Source: Sphagnum compactum
Lineage: Eukaryota; Bryophyta; Sphagnopsida; Sphagnales
NCBI GenBank assembly: GCA_965153455.1
Contig: OZ234493.1
Span: 22,558,213-22,622,212 of the forward strand
Direction of reading: 5' to 3'
DNA: 64,000 bases
Shown here: piece after piece, positions 21,915 to 39,827 of the stretch
Layout of the letters: each line of letters begins with the position of its first letter
Position numbering within the stretch: the first letter of the stretch is position 1
The notes under the pieces: model-generated
The model's database searches: none
What the model saw: the letters and a program-made list of their open reading frames with translations, nothing else
What the model was told of the DNA's origin: nothing
Made by a program: the position numbers and the translations under genes

Positions 21915-22120
21915 CTATTTCGATCTCTGCCTCATTTTCCTGCGCTTCCTCTTCAGCCGCCTCATACGTTTCTTCTTCCACTGTTGAAAACACAAGACGA
22001 CACAGTGCATTAGGTTAGCTCCTATTTTCATGCTCGGTGCTGGTTCAGGATGAGCAATAAATACATCACAAGAAAGTGCAATAAATATATCGCAAGAAAA
22101 GAGCATACCTTGGCCCTCAT
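21915..22120 (-). CDS. RPL41: 60S ribosomal protein eL41
   Basis: Coding exons on the minus strand are 22109-22120 (MRAK) and 21915-21980 (WKKKRMRRLKRKRRKMRQRSK then TAG). The spliced product is the complete 25-residue, highly basic eL41, identical in pattern to the near-invariant eukaryotic protein. The donor is AAG/GTATGC and the acceptor CAACAG/TGG, giving a 128-nt intron after codon 4. eL41 is the smallest ribosomal protein and sits at the interface of the two subunits. The intron stays in frame, so an unspliced reading gives a false 126-residue ORF starting upstream at 22295. The 22121-22300 region is probably the 5' leader. Confidence 0.97.
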
Positions 22121-22299
22121 AGCGAGCGCTGAAAACGATCAGAAGGGGGAGCGCAACACCTCCGCTCTGGTAGCTAATCTCCCGCAGCAAAGAGACGAGC
22201 GAAGAAGAAGAGAGAAAAGGAGATCTTGAGAGCGCCGCTCCTTGCCCTAAAAACTGCTTCCCCACCAAAAGCAACAGGCAGACAGTTTCTGCCATTTAA

Positions 22300-25200
22300 T
22301 TTCACACAGATTTCTAGCTGTAATGTCTTCTGCTAACTGTAAGGTGTACCGCTGCTAACAGATTCTACCGCATAAAAGTTACGTCACCTTGAGTTCTAAA
22401 AATAATTCTTAAAAGGTTTTTTTAAAGAAAAAAAGGAAAAACATTTAGTGATATTTGCCAAAATCTTCCAAAATTGAACCTTCAACTTATGGGCATTATT
22501 AGGGACTCATTTCCACTGTCCAAGCCACTACTCAATTCCAGTCTTGAGTAATCAGGACTGGTATATGGGGGATTTTTTTGGAATCCTTCGTGTGGTCGTT
22601 CATGAACCGTTCCAAAGACAATTCCAGAATTGACTACCTCATTTTCAAGCCTAATTATTATTATTTCAAAAATAATTACTTCTTTTTCTTATTAACATTC
22701 TTAATAACTATACTAAACCCTCTTTATGATCATGCCATTGGTGATCTCTTTTTTTTTGGTGACCCTAACAAATTGTGACTTAAATGTGTATAGTCACATT
22801 CCATATAAACCCTTACAAGATTGTGATTATAGGCAAAAAAAATTCTTAGAAAACAACCCTTTTATGCTAAAATAAAGGTGCTAATTGTTCAATTCTTTTA
22901 CAAGGGTTACTCTAAGCTCTACTATGCATTATCAAACTTGAAAAAGGTTGTGATTTTTGCTTGTTTTAATATGACAATTTATGTGGAGTTAGAGCTCTTT
23001 GACTATTAACTTGTGGATCGTGTCAACTAAATTTTTTTAATTAAAATTTTTTAATTTCTTAACAAATTTGCATTTTTTTTTGCTTGTTTACATTAGAAAG
23101 TTGTTATTTTTACTTTTATCTTCAATTGGGTTCATTGTTGTTAGTTTGCACAACTTGAACACAAAACAACACTAAAATTGCCAAAAAGAGAATTACAATT
23201 TACAAAACTTTAATATTTGTCTCAGATTTCTCTCATTATAATCACATTTACAAAAAAAGCTTTGCAAATATTTTCTGCTGCTAATAAGTGTGATAATGTC
23301 TTTAAAAAATGGTGTTTCTTATTAAAACGGATGGTTACCAAAAATGTGACACAAATAGGAATGTGAGTAAAATAGGCGTGATTGTAATGGGGTTTATTCT
23401 ATTCCTCACCTTGCTTAATAATTACCTCCATTTTATAAATACTTCATTTTTTTCCTTGTCCACCAACATGAAAATGAAAAAACAAATTAACATGTGTCTT
23501 TTCATGTCCATGAATGTATATTAATTTAAATTAAATTTTACATTGACATAAATAATCATGAATTATTGAAACAATATGAAAATATAAAAGAAAAATGAAA
23601 TAGTTGATTGTCATTAGTAGTGCACAGCAATGCCAAGCTCAAATTAATATTATAGGGTTCAAATATATCATGCACTCTATGTAGTTATTCTTTGATTGTC
23701 AAAATTTTGAAATATTCAATTTAGATTGTCAGAATTTAATTAATTAATTAATTAAGTATTTTGATAGACCCATGGGAAAAAAAAATAAAAAAAATGTTTT
23801 GAGACCCAAAAAGTCCATGAATTGTGCAATTGTGAACTTAGAGCCTATCATTAGAATTCTTAAAATGTGATTAGAAGAGAACAAGCTCCTATGAATTTAG
23901 TTCAATTAGGCCTAGTATTCTGTCAATCTTATGCTTGTAACGTGGATGCACAATTTTGCAAATCTTGTAATGAATTCCAAGAAAAGCAAATGGTGAATAG
24001 GAAAAAATAATTCATTAGAATTATATATATTTTTAAGGCCCTAGGGATTACTGATAATATTCATTAAATTACAAAAATTAGCCAAATAAAAGGAAAATTA
24101 CATAAAACATCGAGTTGTTGTGGGGCTAGTTTAAGGTAGGGTTTATCATAGAGTTGTTGTGGTGGCTTTATTGCCCATTCATTCTCATGAATGTATAAAT
24201 TTGAGGTGGGTAATGGCTCCATCCTTTGTAATAAAGCACACCCCAACGACTTTTTTTTTTTACATTTGCATTTGCTTCTCACATTCTCATTGTCTGAAAG
24301 CATCTCCACAACAATGATTTAAATGCCCCTGTAATGACAACATGAAGAAAGAAATGGCGTTGTGATCCCCATTACAAAACCTACATCATCAATATTTCAT
24401 CAATATTGTCTTTTTTTTCTCTCTTCATTTCAACAACAATGGTCATTGTACCATCGTCACTAAATGACTTAGCATCATGAGCAATGTGCACATTTTTGTT
24501 TTTCTTTGTTCATTTTGTGAGTGAACAAAAACAATGTGGATGTGTATGTGTGCTTCCGTGGTGCAATTTTTTTCTTCTTTATTGATTTGTGAGTAATGAT
24601 AAATAGGTGAGGTAAGTGTTTTGTTTGTAGTCCTAGCACTAACAATTGTTCCTAATTTGAAATGTCAAGAGAGGCATTAGCAACTTGATCATGACGTCAT
24701 CATTATAAGCTTTCAAAGCTTCAAACAATCCATGAATACTCATCACCATTGCCAACATTGAACTTTTAGAATTATCATAGTCCCCACAATGCACATAATC
24801 ACTACTTCCTACTTCCTATTTTGTTGTTAATGAGTTCAACTTTAGGATTTGATTTCTATGTGCCATTTTTTGTGAGTTCAACCACCTTATTCACATTCCT
24901 AACTTCCTCTTGATGTTTGGTGTTGATAAAATCATTTCTAATTTCATGTTTGTTTTGAAAAAAAAACAAAGAAGTGTGTATTGTTTGAATCTTTCACACA
25001 TGATTTAACCTTGAAATTGTTTGTCTTTCATTGCATTTGATTATACCTAATCCTTGCTCGTTTTTTATGAATACAATAACTTTCTTGTTCACATTCCTAG
25101 TTATCATCACCACAAGACAATTTGGGGAGACAATTTCTTTGAATTTGTTTAGTGAGCTTTGTGGAGTGGGGTCATCATGGGGCATCATAACTTTAGATTC

Positions 25201-27640
25201 CCATAAGTTTGTCAATTTCCTTGGTATTTTTTATTCTGGAAGGGGAAATTTGAAAGTTTATGATGAATATGTTATAACAAGATTAACGTTAAAACATTTA
25301 CAAGGCTAGATTTGGCTATTTTTAAAAGAAAATTGAACAAGTCTCAATGGCACATATTTATGTGTTTTTAAGAAAAAAAGATTGGTTGGATGGAGAAGAA
25401 AAATAAATCTTCAATGGTGTGCTTACCAAGCACATTCATGTAAATTTATTTAAGGGGGGTTTTGTCATTTAAACAAATCCCATGCAACCATGTTCCCACA
25501 TGTGAAGAGGGAGCTCAAGGGGCAAACCCCACCTAGTCAAGTTTCCTAGCCTAAACCCTCTAGTGTAGTGTAGTAAGAGAAGTTTAGTTAGTCCCCTTTG
25601 TTAGACAATAAGGGGCTATGTGTTGTTAATTAAGCAAGTGTTGCCCGCAATAGGATTTTTTTTCAAGTGGTTATATGAACATTCACTCATTGGAAATCTT
25701 GGATTCAACTTATTCTAGCCCCACATGAATTGAAATTTAAGCACAAAATAACCAAGATGTAATCTTTGGTATGAGCTTTGTTACATGAATAGAATTTCAT
25801 TATTTTTTTTGGGAGCGATCGAAGTTTTGTTATAGCTTTAGGTAGGAGTTAATCTCCTTTAGATTGGTGCATTCCAAATGCCTATTCTTGCTCATATGTT
25901 TATTAAACGTGTAGAAATTTTTACAACTTGTTTTTTATTAACTTACATTTTTCAAATCCAATGATGCATTTCCTCTCTCTCTTAATATGTGCATATCTAC
26001 ATATGAAAGAAGGAAGGTTGTTTTGTTTTGTAGTGATGAGATCCACCAAACCACAATGCTTAAGTATTCTTGGTGTCTTTGGAAAACTCTCAACGAGGAG
26101 GGGTGCATGGGCTTGGTTCCATGGTGTTTGGAACTTGTGGTGCAAAAGTTCTTAAATATTGAATGATTTCTTCATTGAAAATTAAATTAAATCTTGGCTA
26201 AAATTACCACAAAAGTTCTTGAATATTGAATGATTTCTTCATTGAAAACTAAATTAAATCGTGGCTAAATTTTTTGGAGGAATCGGAATGTGCTTTTGGT
26301 GTTGTTGGAAAGATCTTGATGACCAGGATTTAAGGAATTTATTTGGCAAGATTTGGATCAGGATGTGGGAGATATTGATTTTTAAGTGATTTCTTGCTCT
26401 GAAAATTCAAATAAATTCCAAAAAACAAGGTTTTGGAAGGAAAAATCAGTTGAGGACGTGGTAACACTTGGGCCAACGGCACATGCCATTCTAGTATTAA
26501 TATGGAAATATGTTTGGGGCTTTTTTGGTAATGAAGATTGTCTCTCTAGGACTTAGAATTTTAGGGGTTAAGTTGGGCAATGACACTTAGAATTCACATG
26601 TTCAAGCCTTGAGTTCACCTTCTAGGATAATTTCATATTGATAACTAATTCAAGTAGTGTTGTTTTTGGTGGATGTGTTTTTTAATCCTTAAAATTAATT
26701 TTTTGGAGTTCAAATTAATTTGAGATCAAGAGGTTTAATCAAAGATTTGAGAAAAACCCATAAATGGTTTTTTTTAGCTCTTAAAGGTTAAAGGTTATGC
26801 CTAGGGAGAGGGACGATATAGAAGTGATCATGTTAGTCTCAAGCTTAGGAACTCAAGTGACCACCCTTGCCACCATGCACTCAAATAACATAACCCCAAC
26901 GTGACCTTGCTTCATCAACATAAAAAATTGACAATGTTGGCAGTGCTACCATTGTCTAAGAATCAATGATTGTAATGTCTTTGATGTCATTTGTAGCTCA
27001 AATATAACAAAATGGATGATTGAAATTGAAGGCGAATGCTTTCATATATTGGCTTGCACCCATCTCATTGCTTCTTTTGTTGGTTTGGCTCACCCAATCT
27101 TTCAATAACTCTTTGTGTGAGTCATTAGAGCTTTCTCTAAAAGAAAGAAAACACAATAGCAACACATGTAATTTGGGCATAATGCAAGATCAAATTTTAA
27201 AATTTCTTTAGGAAAGTACATTGACATTGAACAAGGTGTGAAACTACTTTTATCCCTAATTCTAGTATAAAATTTGTTTGGCCTTGAGTTCATTTGACTC
27301 CACTACTCTAAGTAAAGATAAATTTTTGAAAAATCATTTACAAATTCTTTCATTATGCACATCGCAACATTTGATGTTCCAAGAGGGGTTGAGGGTGAAA
27401 AAGGGTCCAAGGGCATGGTGATTTTAAGGTTAACTTTTATTAATATTGTGTGTCAACACAACTTGCTATGTGTTGTAGTTGCCATTACAAGAATGGTGAA
27501 GGCTTTGGTATATGGTATGAAAGTTTGTTAACATCATGACCTAAAGAGTTACACAATGGAAGGTTGTTTTCCTGATTTGAATTTTCTTTGCTCTCGTGCT
27601 TGAGTGCCTTTTATATGTACTGAAATCACAATGAAAGATC
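22300..27640. other. AT-rich intergenic DNA
   Basis: More than 5 kb with no recognisable gene. It includes TTAA-type microsatellite at 23740-23756, many A and T runs, and one 67-bp tandem duplication near 26.2 kb. ORFs are short and none shows a known motif. Confidence 0.55.
26143..26276. repeat. 67-bp tandem duplication
   Basis: Two copies of a unit beginning CAAAAGTTCTT and containing GAATGATTTCTTCATTGAAA, starting at 26143 and 26210, with a few substitutions. A more degenerate relative may follow around 26380. Confidence 0.9.
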
Positions 27641-28074
27641 TTTTGTTTTGTGGGATGTATCATGTTTTGGAATACGACGAGAGGCCATCAACAATATATA
27701 GTGCATGTTTGTGGCCACCAATTCCAAAATTTGACAAATTGCAATGTGATGTTTTTCCTTGTCAATGATCCTAGTGCTACATCCAACTTTCTGCAAAGTT
27801 GCAAGGCCCTACCAAGGATTGATTTGGTATCAAATTTTAGGTGGGTGCACAATGTAGGATCTAAATGCTCTCGCAGGCTCCCACAGATCCTGAAGGGATT
27901 CATCCACTAGCACAAAAGGAAAAAATCAACTTTGGGTGCAGTTCAATGCTTTTGCTGCATCAGTAACTGAGGGCGTCCACAAGTGGAACTGGACATCTGA
28001 CTTGCAGTATGATCTGCAAATAGCATTAGTCACTTTGCCATGCCAAGGAAGCCACAAAGCTAAATTTCTAGAGG

Positions 28075-32920
<4,846 letters not shown>

Positions 32921-34900
32921 AACAAGGCACCCCCCACCCAAAATATGTGATATTTAGAACCTGATGACAGTGATCAAGGCTCAAACTTTTAAGTATATAA
33001 CAATCGACACTCACCATATGCATTTGAAGATGTTGATACAAAACTGCTGCTGTCCAGTTGCTTAAGTGACTACAATCAGAGGAAGGAAGCTTTGAAGTAA
33101 CTGGGAACACAATAAAGGCCTAACTTTGTTGCAAACACTCTTACTTAATGCTTACTGTTAGAATCCAATGTACTTGGTGTCTTCACCACCCACATTTCTG
33201 TTTGCCTCATGGGTCCTTTGGACCAAGACTCAACTTTAGTTCCATAGTGTCCTGGAAAGACTTTTGCAGCCTCCATCTTTGGTGATTGCAAATTATTTGA
33301 GCAATCTGTGTATTTGGTGATTGCAAGTTTTGTGAGCAAACACCAACGGATTAGGAAAGGAATCTATGTATGGTTACCAGATAATTCATTCTTCACAAAT
33401 TGTCCATCTCTTTGGGCTCTTTAAGGACTCAGGTACACACATGAGTACTTGCCAGTAAGTCTTGAGGGTAAGGGACATCTGGAGCTTCAAAAGTCCTGAG
33501 AAGAAGAATGGGTGGGCAAAATCAATGCCACACTTTTGCTCCTACTTTGGCAGTTAGCAAATGTGCTTCAAAAGGGGAGGGTGGTTGGGGGCAAGGGGAA
33601 ACCCTAAATGTGAAGAGACACTCAATCAAAGCTGGGCAATGCAGATTTTTGCATGATGTTTTCTTTTTTTCCTTGAGAACCTCTGGCAATTGAATTCTAT
33701 AATGACCTACATTTTCATAAGAGAGCAAGGGCCTGTAAATTGATTGGAGTCAGCTACGTACTTACCGAAAACATCGCATGTTTTTCCCTCTGCTTCAGAA
33801 AAAGAAGGGTGGATGTTGGACCTCAATTATTATTCAATTCCTGCAAATAAAGGCTTTGCCATTCCATACTCTTGTTGCAACCAACAACAACAACACCTGC
33901 ATGAAACTACTGTGCGATAGTTACTGGATCCAACAAAGATGTTGAGTTCAGCCATAATGTGTTGCAAAAACAAACAAACAAACAATTGGCTCTCATCACA
34001 TAATGGCTCTGCCCTTTCAATCAGATCCATAATGATGATAAATATTCAACATACTAAATTGTAAACACATGGTGGTTAGCATGGTGAAGCCCAAGTGGAT
34101 CCTTGAATTATGTTGCTGGAAATGTTTCTATAGTGGACTCCACATGACCTTAGAATGTAGGGATACCAAACTTTGGCCCATTTCATTTCTGGGTGCATCA
34201 CAATGTCTCTCTACCCTGAAGGGTGGAGCCAAGCCAACACAAACAGAGCACACTCCACAGAGCACTCCATTAAAATAAAAAAGAAGCAAATGGATGGATC
34301 ATGCCAAAAAAAAAATTAAAAAAAATCTCCAAATTCGGAAGCAAATAACCCTAATTCTACGAAAAAACAAAAGCCAAACTACTACTACCTAGAGATCTTT
34401 CTTTCACACATCTTCCAGACTGCGAACTAATTACACCAAATTCCATTGAAAATTGCAAAAACAGAAAAGCAAACGGTGACTGATCTATCCACAGACAGAG
34501 GAACCCAACACCCAACAACAAGCATACAGAATGCGGACGCAAAAAAACACATGTATCAAGAAAAACAAAAAATTACCAACTGACCCAAAAACAAACAGAG
34601 ATCTAAAACTTGGGTATCAATCAAAACAACCCAAAATCTCCACAAAAACTTCTCGTTACTCGATCTTTACACAAAACAGAACAAAAACCAACGATTCTGT
34701 TCTCAGGAAGATGCGCACCACCACATCCAGTGCTTGCTCTGCTGCTTGGTTTTGAAGAAATGTAACCGAATTTGCGCTTGCGAGGACGTCCCTTTGTCCC
34801 TTCTTCATTGGTTTGCTCAAAACCCTGAAAATTGGGGGGTGTCCACAAAACTCATGCAAATACCATTCTCCCATTTTGATGGCATTTTCTGAAATGGAAG
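32921..34900 (-). promoter_or_regulatory. 5' region of the adenosine kinase gene
   Basis: Moderate G+C DNA upstream of the first recognised coding exon that becomes AT-rich beyond 34.9 kb. It probably contains one or more 5' leader exons with long introns and the promoter. A candidate first exon near 34405-34425 reads ATGTGTGAAAG and ends in AG/GTAGTAG, but it cannot be proved. A 75-codon minus-strand ORF with an AT-hook-like GRPRKRK also lies here (34621-34848). Confidence 0.4.
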
Positions 34901-37646
34901 TTCAGTTTGATGAGTACCTAGTAGGTAGGTAGGTAGGAAGGTCTCTAGATAGGCTGGTAGGTTGGTATTTTGGATGGAGGCAATTTCACAATTTTTAGAC
35001 CTAAGTTGCAAGAGATATATATTGGAATTTTTGAGCATTTTTTTCATTGAAAATAGAGTAAGAGTAACAACATGAAATATTTAATAAAAATTTGGATTTC
35101 AGATTTAGGCTAAAATGGTGTACTAATTGCACTTTCAAAATTCATTCAACATTACAATATGTGCTCAACATAGGTCACTAGTGATCTTTATTTTGGCTTT
35201 TAGTAGTTGAAGTTTGGAACTTTTAGGGTAATTATATTAGCACCTATGTCCATCCTTCTTTTTTTCCTTGTTGTTGCATTTTTTTTTATACCTAGTAAAT
35301 CGCACCCCACAAAATAATGGGTAGAGTAAGGTTTTTTTTTTTCAATTTTGTGTTGTAGCCATATTGGCAATCATTCACAAGAGGGGAATAGCCAAATTTG
35401 GATAGAGTCAGAGATGATAAAAATAGAATTTATAAAAAAAATCCTACTATATTTTAGCAATCAACTAGGACTTATTATATAAACTATGCTGACTTTGAGA
35501 CTTTTTTTTTTCACAAAACTCCTTTGTTTGAGTTGCATTGGATGGATGGATGGATGGATGGATTTAAAATGGATGGATAGAAGAATTTACAAAAGGATGG
35601 ATGTTTTAGTAGATTGAGATGAAATGCCATCATGTAGGCCATGTAAGACAATGGTTGAGTCTCCATCCACTTGCAATAGATGGATGGATAGATGCATGGA
35701 TGGATGTACAATGGATATTATTAGTATAGTGTGCTCTCAAAGACAATGCCACAAATGGGTTATTTTAGAGGAACTTGGAATTGGAATGGTAGATCAAGAC
35801 CCATTTGGATTTTTTCACTCAAATATTGTCTAAACAATTCTAGCATTGTTTGACACAAAATCGATATTATCCCAACAAATTTTGCCTCTCTCTCAACAGC
35901 TGCATACTGAATTACGCACCTGAGTTTTTCAACTGAGCAACACATCCAGAAAGTAAACTGGAGAATTCCAGCATGAATCATTTTGGCTAAGGATTCAGGC
36001 AAATGAATTGCTCATTGTTTCTCTTTGTGATGCAGAACTAGTTCAAAGGCAGCACAAGAGGGCACATTAATCCTCATCTTCAAGAGAGTAAGATGGTGTT
36101 TGAGAAAATATTACTTGCATCAAAATCACATTCAATTACCCATCAATAACTACGTACAATGAAGTTGTGGTGGGCGTGTAATTCTGCGTTTCATTTTGAG
36201 ACATGAGGGTAAAATAAAATGTAGCAAATAGTAAAAACCCAAGTTCACTCTCTGGTGGTCTACTGGCACATTATTTTGCCTTCCAAGTTTTGAACAAAAC
36301 CCATCACCATAGCGGTAGGAACAAAGAAGTAATTGAACACGGTACCTATCAATCCCTTCTAGTAGACCAAACTGCTTCCAATTGCAAGTGTCAAAATATG
36401 ACTTCATTGAGTTGCATCCCAATTCAACTTTTGACTTTGTTGAGTTGCATCCCAATTCTTCAACTTCCAAGCGTTGAATGGAGTGAGTTCCATCCCAATT
36501 CAACAACTTGTACACGGATGAGTCAAATAAGAACTTTTTGGAGTTCTGACATCCCAACTACTCAACCTCCAAAACTGCCCAACCTCCAAGTGTCAGTGCT
36601 TCAACTTTTGGAGGTTTGGGTGGCTCTCTAAAAGCACAATAATCTTCCACTTCATAATTGTTTTCGTGCTGAATTGGGAGGGGCATGTTTACTAAAAATG
36701 GCCATTTGACATCTACTTTGTGAGAAGGAAAAGTACACACATGGGGAAAAGAAGCTTAAACAAACTCCAAAAAAACCACATTGAGACTAAAATGACCTCC
36801 TCACATGGAAATTCAGCAATCAGATGGTAAAACCTGAATTATACTCACATGTATAAAAGAGCATCTATCAACCCCTTTGGGAAACCAGACAAATTTTAAG
36901 GTTTAACCAATCAGAAAAATATCTGAGAGGTGAAAAAAAAAGCACAAATACAACTAGTCATCATCCATCACTGGATGAAAAAAGGTGTACATACAACTAA
37001 TTAAAGGGGGAGGCTATGACAAGCCAAAACAATCATCCATCACTGGATAAAAACAGCGTAGAGCTATACCAAGCAGAACACTGTAGCAGACTGTAGAGCT
37101 GCAGCATACTGGTGAAGCCCATTCTGTTGTCACTAACCTATCAGGTAAAATGAAATCATGGTAGTATCCATGATCCATCCAATGAAATGTAAGAGAGGCC
37201 CATTCAAGCACCTCCTGCATTAACATCGGAAAAAAAAACCTGGTGTAGAAGCTAAATAAGAATGGAGCCTCATTTAAAGGGCAGCCCAAATGGTGTATAC
37301 AGTAGTAATGCAAGTATCTGTTGCGTATGTGTAACAAACTCATACATGCCAATTTCGTACTTGGCCTGTACGAGGAAAAATGCAACATGATCTTACTTAC
37401 AACTGGAAGGGGATTCTTTATATCAGTGCTTGATTCAGAAAACAAGACTGAAAAAAAAAGGTCAGCGAGCTAGTGGGTCTTTAGCTCAAGTCCGAATGTT
37501 GGACAGATGTTGAGATCTAATATGCTTTGCTTGTGGGGTTCTATTCTAATGGGTTTATAGGGAGGCTGGAGTGATCAGCCATCCTTGGTTGCACCTGTCA
37601 GCTTGGTGCATCCCATATCTGTATGAATCTGTTGTGTATAAATATG
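34901..37646. other. Intergenic region between ADK and NCED
   Basis: Contains (GTAG)n at about 34919-34938, a (GGAT)n tract, short direct repeats of GAGTTGCATCCCAATTC at about 36410 and 36441, and probably the NCED 3' UTR in the last few hundred bases. No gene was recognised. Confidence 0.5.
35540..35563. repeat. (GGAT)n microsatellite
   Basis: About six uninterrupted GGAT units, with shorter GGATGGAT runs nearby at 35571 and 35682-35705. Confidence 0.9.
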
Positions 37647-39827
37647 CTACTGCTGTTTGGCCAATTCTTTGGCCGTCACAAATGTACCATGGAAGCCATA
37701 AGGCACTCGTGAGGGCAGCTTCACAGAGGCTTCCAACTTCCACGAGGGAGAGGTTGCATCCAACACCAGAAGCTCAGATTGGCCTGTGCTTTCATTGTGC
37801 ATGAATGCCAGTACACAGCCATCATCCTCAGGTGCCGAGGAATGAGATGAACGTGGTATAAAAGTTGGCTCACCTCCATAGCAGTTGTGTCCATACATGT
37901 ACTTTGTCACCTCACCAGTGACTAAATCCACCTTTGCAATGCCCGACACTTTAGGCCATGGCTCGGCAATTGCAAGGTATGTGTACCTGTTCTTGCGCCC
38001 AAGGAAGTTGCGGTTCATCTGGCCCGCTTCCAAGTTCAAGCTGGTGAGCTCACGTCTGGTAGAAACTCCTGTAGTCCTGTTGAGACGAATTTCTGACAAA
38101 GTGCTCTTGAGGGCTTCATCAGACCCATTGAAGATGCTGTCAGGAGGTGTCATGCATGAGCCAATGACCACAACCTCCTCCCCTTCCTCCCAAGCATTCC
38201 AGAGATGGAAACAAAAGCAATCGGGGACATCTATCCATTGCAATCGAGCTTCGCTCTGATCATACTTGGGCAGAATGCCAAAGCGAGCACTCTTGTTGCT
38301 ATTGTGAATGACTGGAGAACCACCAGAGAACATCTCCTTCAGACGGAACACCATCTGCTGGTCGGGAATCACCACAAAGTTCTCAGTGATGGCAAAATCA
38401 TGCATCATGGTTGGCTCTGGGAGTATGATGGAGACTTCTGGACCTCTGATGCCGTCAGGTGAAATGTAGAAGTACTTGAGGAATGGAGCTGTTGTAACAT
38501 TATAGCTAAGTGCAAACAGCTCTCCAGAAACAGGATCGACTTTTGGGTGTGCAATCATGCTGCATGACAACTGCCCATTGAAATCGTAGCGCCCAACTGT
38601 CTCCAGATCACCATCTGCCAACACTCGCACATGGTATGGCAAGTCATCCTCGGACATGGCAAGCAAGTGGCCATTGTGGAACACCACGCCTGCATTGGCA
38701 ACACCCATGCCTTGTGTCCCATCCACAAGCCCACAGAGTAAACGGGCAGCATGCAGGAGCAAACGTGCGACTCCCCCATGACCATGAAGCTCGCCAATTG
38801 CTTTGGGGAAGAAGGCACGACCAGCCTTCTGTTCCTGGATGAAGCGCTGTGTGCGTGTGAACCTGCAGGAGTATCTGACAATACCCTGCTTGAATTGCAC
38901 AGCATGCAGCATGCCATCGCCATCAAACAGATGGTGGCCACCTTCCGGCTCAAACTGGGGATTAGCACCATTGCGCACATAGACGCCCTCAAGGAATGAT
39001 GGCAGCTTGCCTGTGACTTCAAGCTCATTCATCACACTTCTCTCCTCAACTGCTGCATAGTTTCCTTGCAGCTGCACAGACGGGTCAGTTGTGGGTGGCA
39101 ATGGAACCTTGCTCTCCAAAGCAGTAACCACCGCTTTCTCCACCATATCCAGAACCAATGTTGCAAATTGCTGAAATGGGTTCAAGTTCTGGTCAGCAGG
39201 CCGAGCCCTGAGTGGTGCAGAGAGTGCAAGACCTGAAAGCCCAGGCTCCACTTCCCGAATCACTGGCGTGACTATGGTACCCAGAGACTGTTGTGCTGGA
39301 GAAGAGGAGGAGGATGACGGTGAGGATGATGGTGATGATGATCCCCGAGCCTGGCTGCTGCTACTGGCTGCCGCTGCAGTTTGAGAACTCTCATAGGAAA
39401 GAGAATTGCCTTCTGATGATCTGGAAATATTGTTGCTGCCCGTTGCAGATGCATGCAAGTTGTTGTTGTTGTGCCTGGACTTGAGTTGTGCAGCACGCTG
39501 ATCACCAGCTCCACCACTTGATTCACATTTCTTACAAGTGAAATCAAGCACAGATTGCGGCGCTGCAACATGAGCCCACATGCCGCCACTACGGCCTCCT
39601 CCACTCTTTGCTCTGGCAGCAACTACTGTACCCAGCGACAGAGATGAACAACGCACAGCACAAGCACCAGAAGCAGCAGCAACAGCTTGCTCGCTAGAAT
39701 GCAGGACTTGAATCCCCGCAACAGCAGCTCTGCGATTCCTTCCCGCCGCCTCCACTCCTCCGCCAGCTGTTGAACTAATAGCTGTCATTCCACAAGTGCC
39801 AATTTTGCACTGCAAAAGAGCCACCAT
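37647..39827 (-). CDS. NCED: 9-cis-epoxycarotenoid dioxygenase (NCED-type)
   Basis: The intronless ORF encodes 726 residues. The C-terminal 500 residues carry the carotenoid cleavage oxygenase fold, with [21 protein letters not shown] at about 283-303 and the four iron-ligand histidines visible at H427 (AHPKVDP), H476 (MMHDFAITE), H541 (FHLWNAWEE) and H713 (GFHGTFV). [13 protein letters not shown] and [11 protein letters not shown] are typical of NCED, which cleaves 9-cis-violaxanthin or 9-cis-neoxanthin to xanthoxin, the committed step of abscisic acid synthesis, in plastids. Lack of introns also fits NCEDs. The N-terminus (about 210 residues before [15 protein letters not shown]) is far longer than the usual 80-130 and has Asn-, Ala- and Ser-rich stretches at 119-180; the first part is probably a transit peptide. 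Assignment to NCED rather than CCD1 or CCD4 is by overall similarity. Confidence 0.93.
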   Translation of the reverse strand: MVALLQCKIGTCGMTAISSTAGGGVEAAGRNRRAAVAGIQVLHSSEQAVAAASGACAVRCSSLSLGTVVAARAKSGGGRSGGMWAHVAAPQSVLDFTCKKCESSGGAGDQRAAQLKSRHNNNNLHASATGSNNISRSSEGNSLSYESSQTAAAASSSSQARGSSSPSSSPSSSSSSPAQQSLGTIVTPVIREVEPGLSGLALSAPLRARPADQNLNPFQQFATLVLDMVEKAVVTALESKVPLPPTTDPSVQLQGNYAAVEERSVMNELEVTGKLPSFLEGVYVRNGANPQFEPEGGHHLFDGDGMLHAVQFKQGIVRYSCRFTRTQRFIQEQKAGRAFFPKAIGELHGHGGVARLLLHAARLLCGLVDGTQGMGVANAGVVFHNGHLLAMSEDDLPYHVRVLADGDLETVGRYDFNGQLSCSMIAHPKVDPVSGELFALSYNVTTAPFLKYFYISPDGIRGPEVSIILPEPTMMHDFAITENFVVIPDQQMVFRLKEMFSGGSPVIHNSNKSARFGILPKYDQSEARLQWIDVPDCFCFHLWNAWEEGEEVVVIGSCMTPPDSIFNGSDEALKSTLSEIRLNRTTGVSTRRELTSLNLEAGQMNRNFLGRKNRYTYLAIAEPWPKVSGIAKVDLVTGEVTKYMYGHNCYGGEPTFIPRSSHSSAPEDDGCVLAFMHNESTGQSELLVLDATSPSWKLEASVKLPSRVPYGFHGTFVTAKELAKQQ

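Noticed and set aside
21981-22295. Upstream part of the 126-codon ORF over the eL41 locus
   Set aside because: It is leader plus intron read through by chance; the conserved 25-residue eL41 with perfect splice sites explains the locus.
26545-26620. Second SINE-like candidate with TGTTCAAGCC
   Set aside because: The B-box is imperfect and no A-box at proper spacing was found.
37014-37445. 143-codon minus-strand ORF downstream of NCED
   Set aside because: Lies in the probable NCED 3' UTR, shows no family motif and has no sign of a separate promoter.
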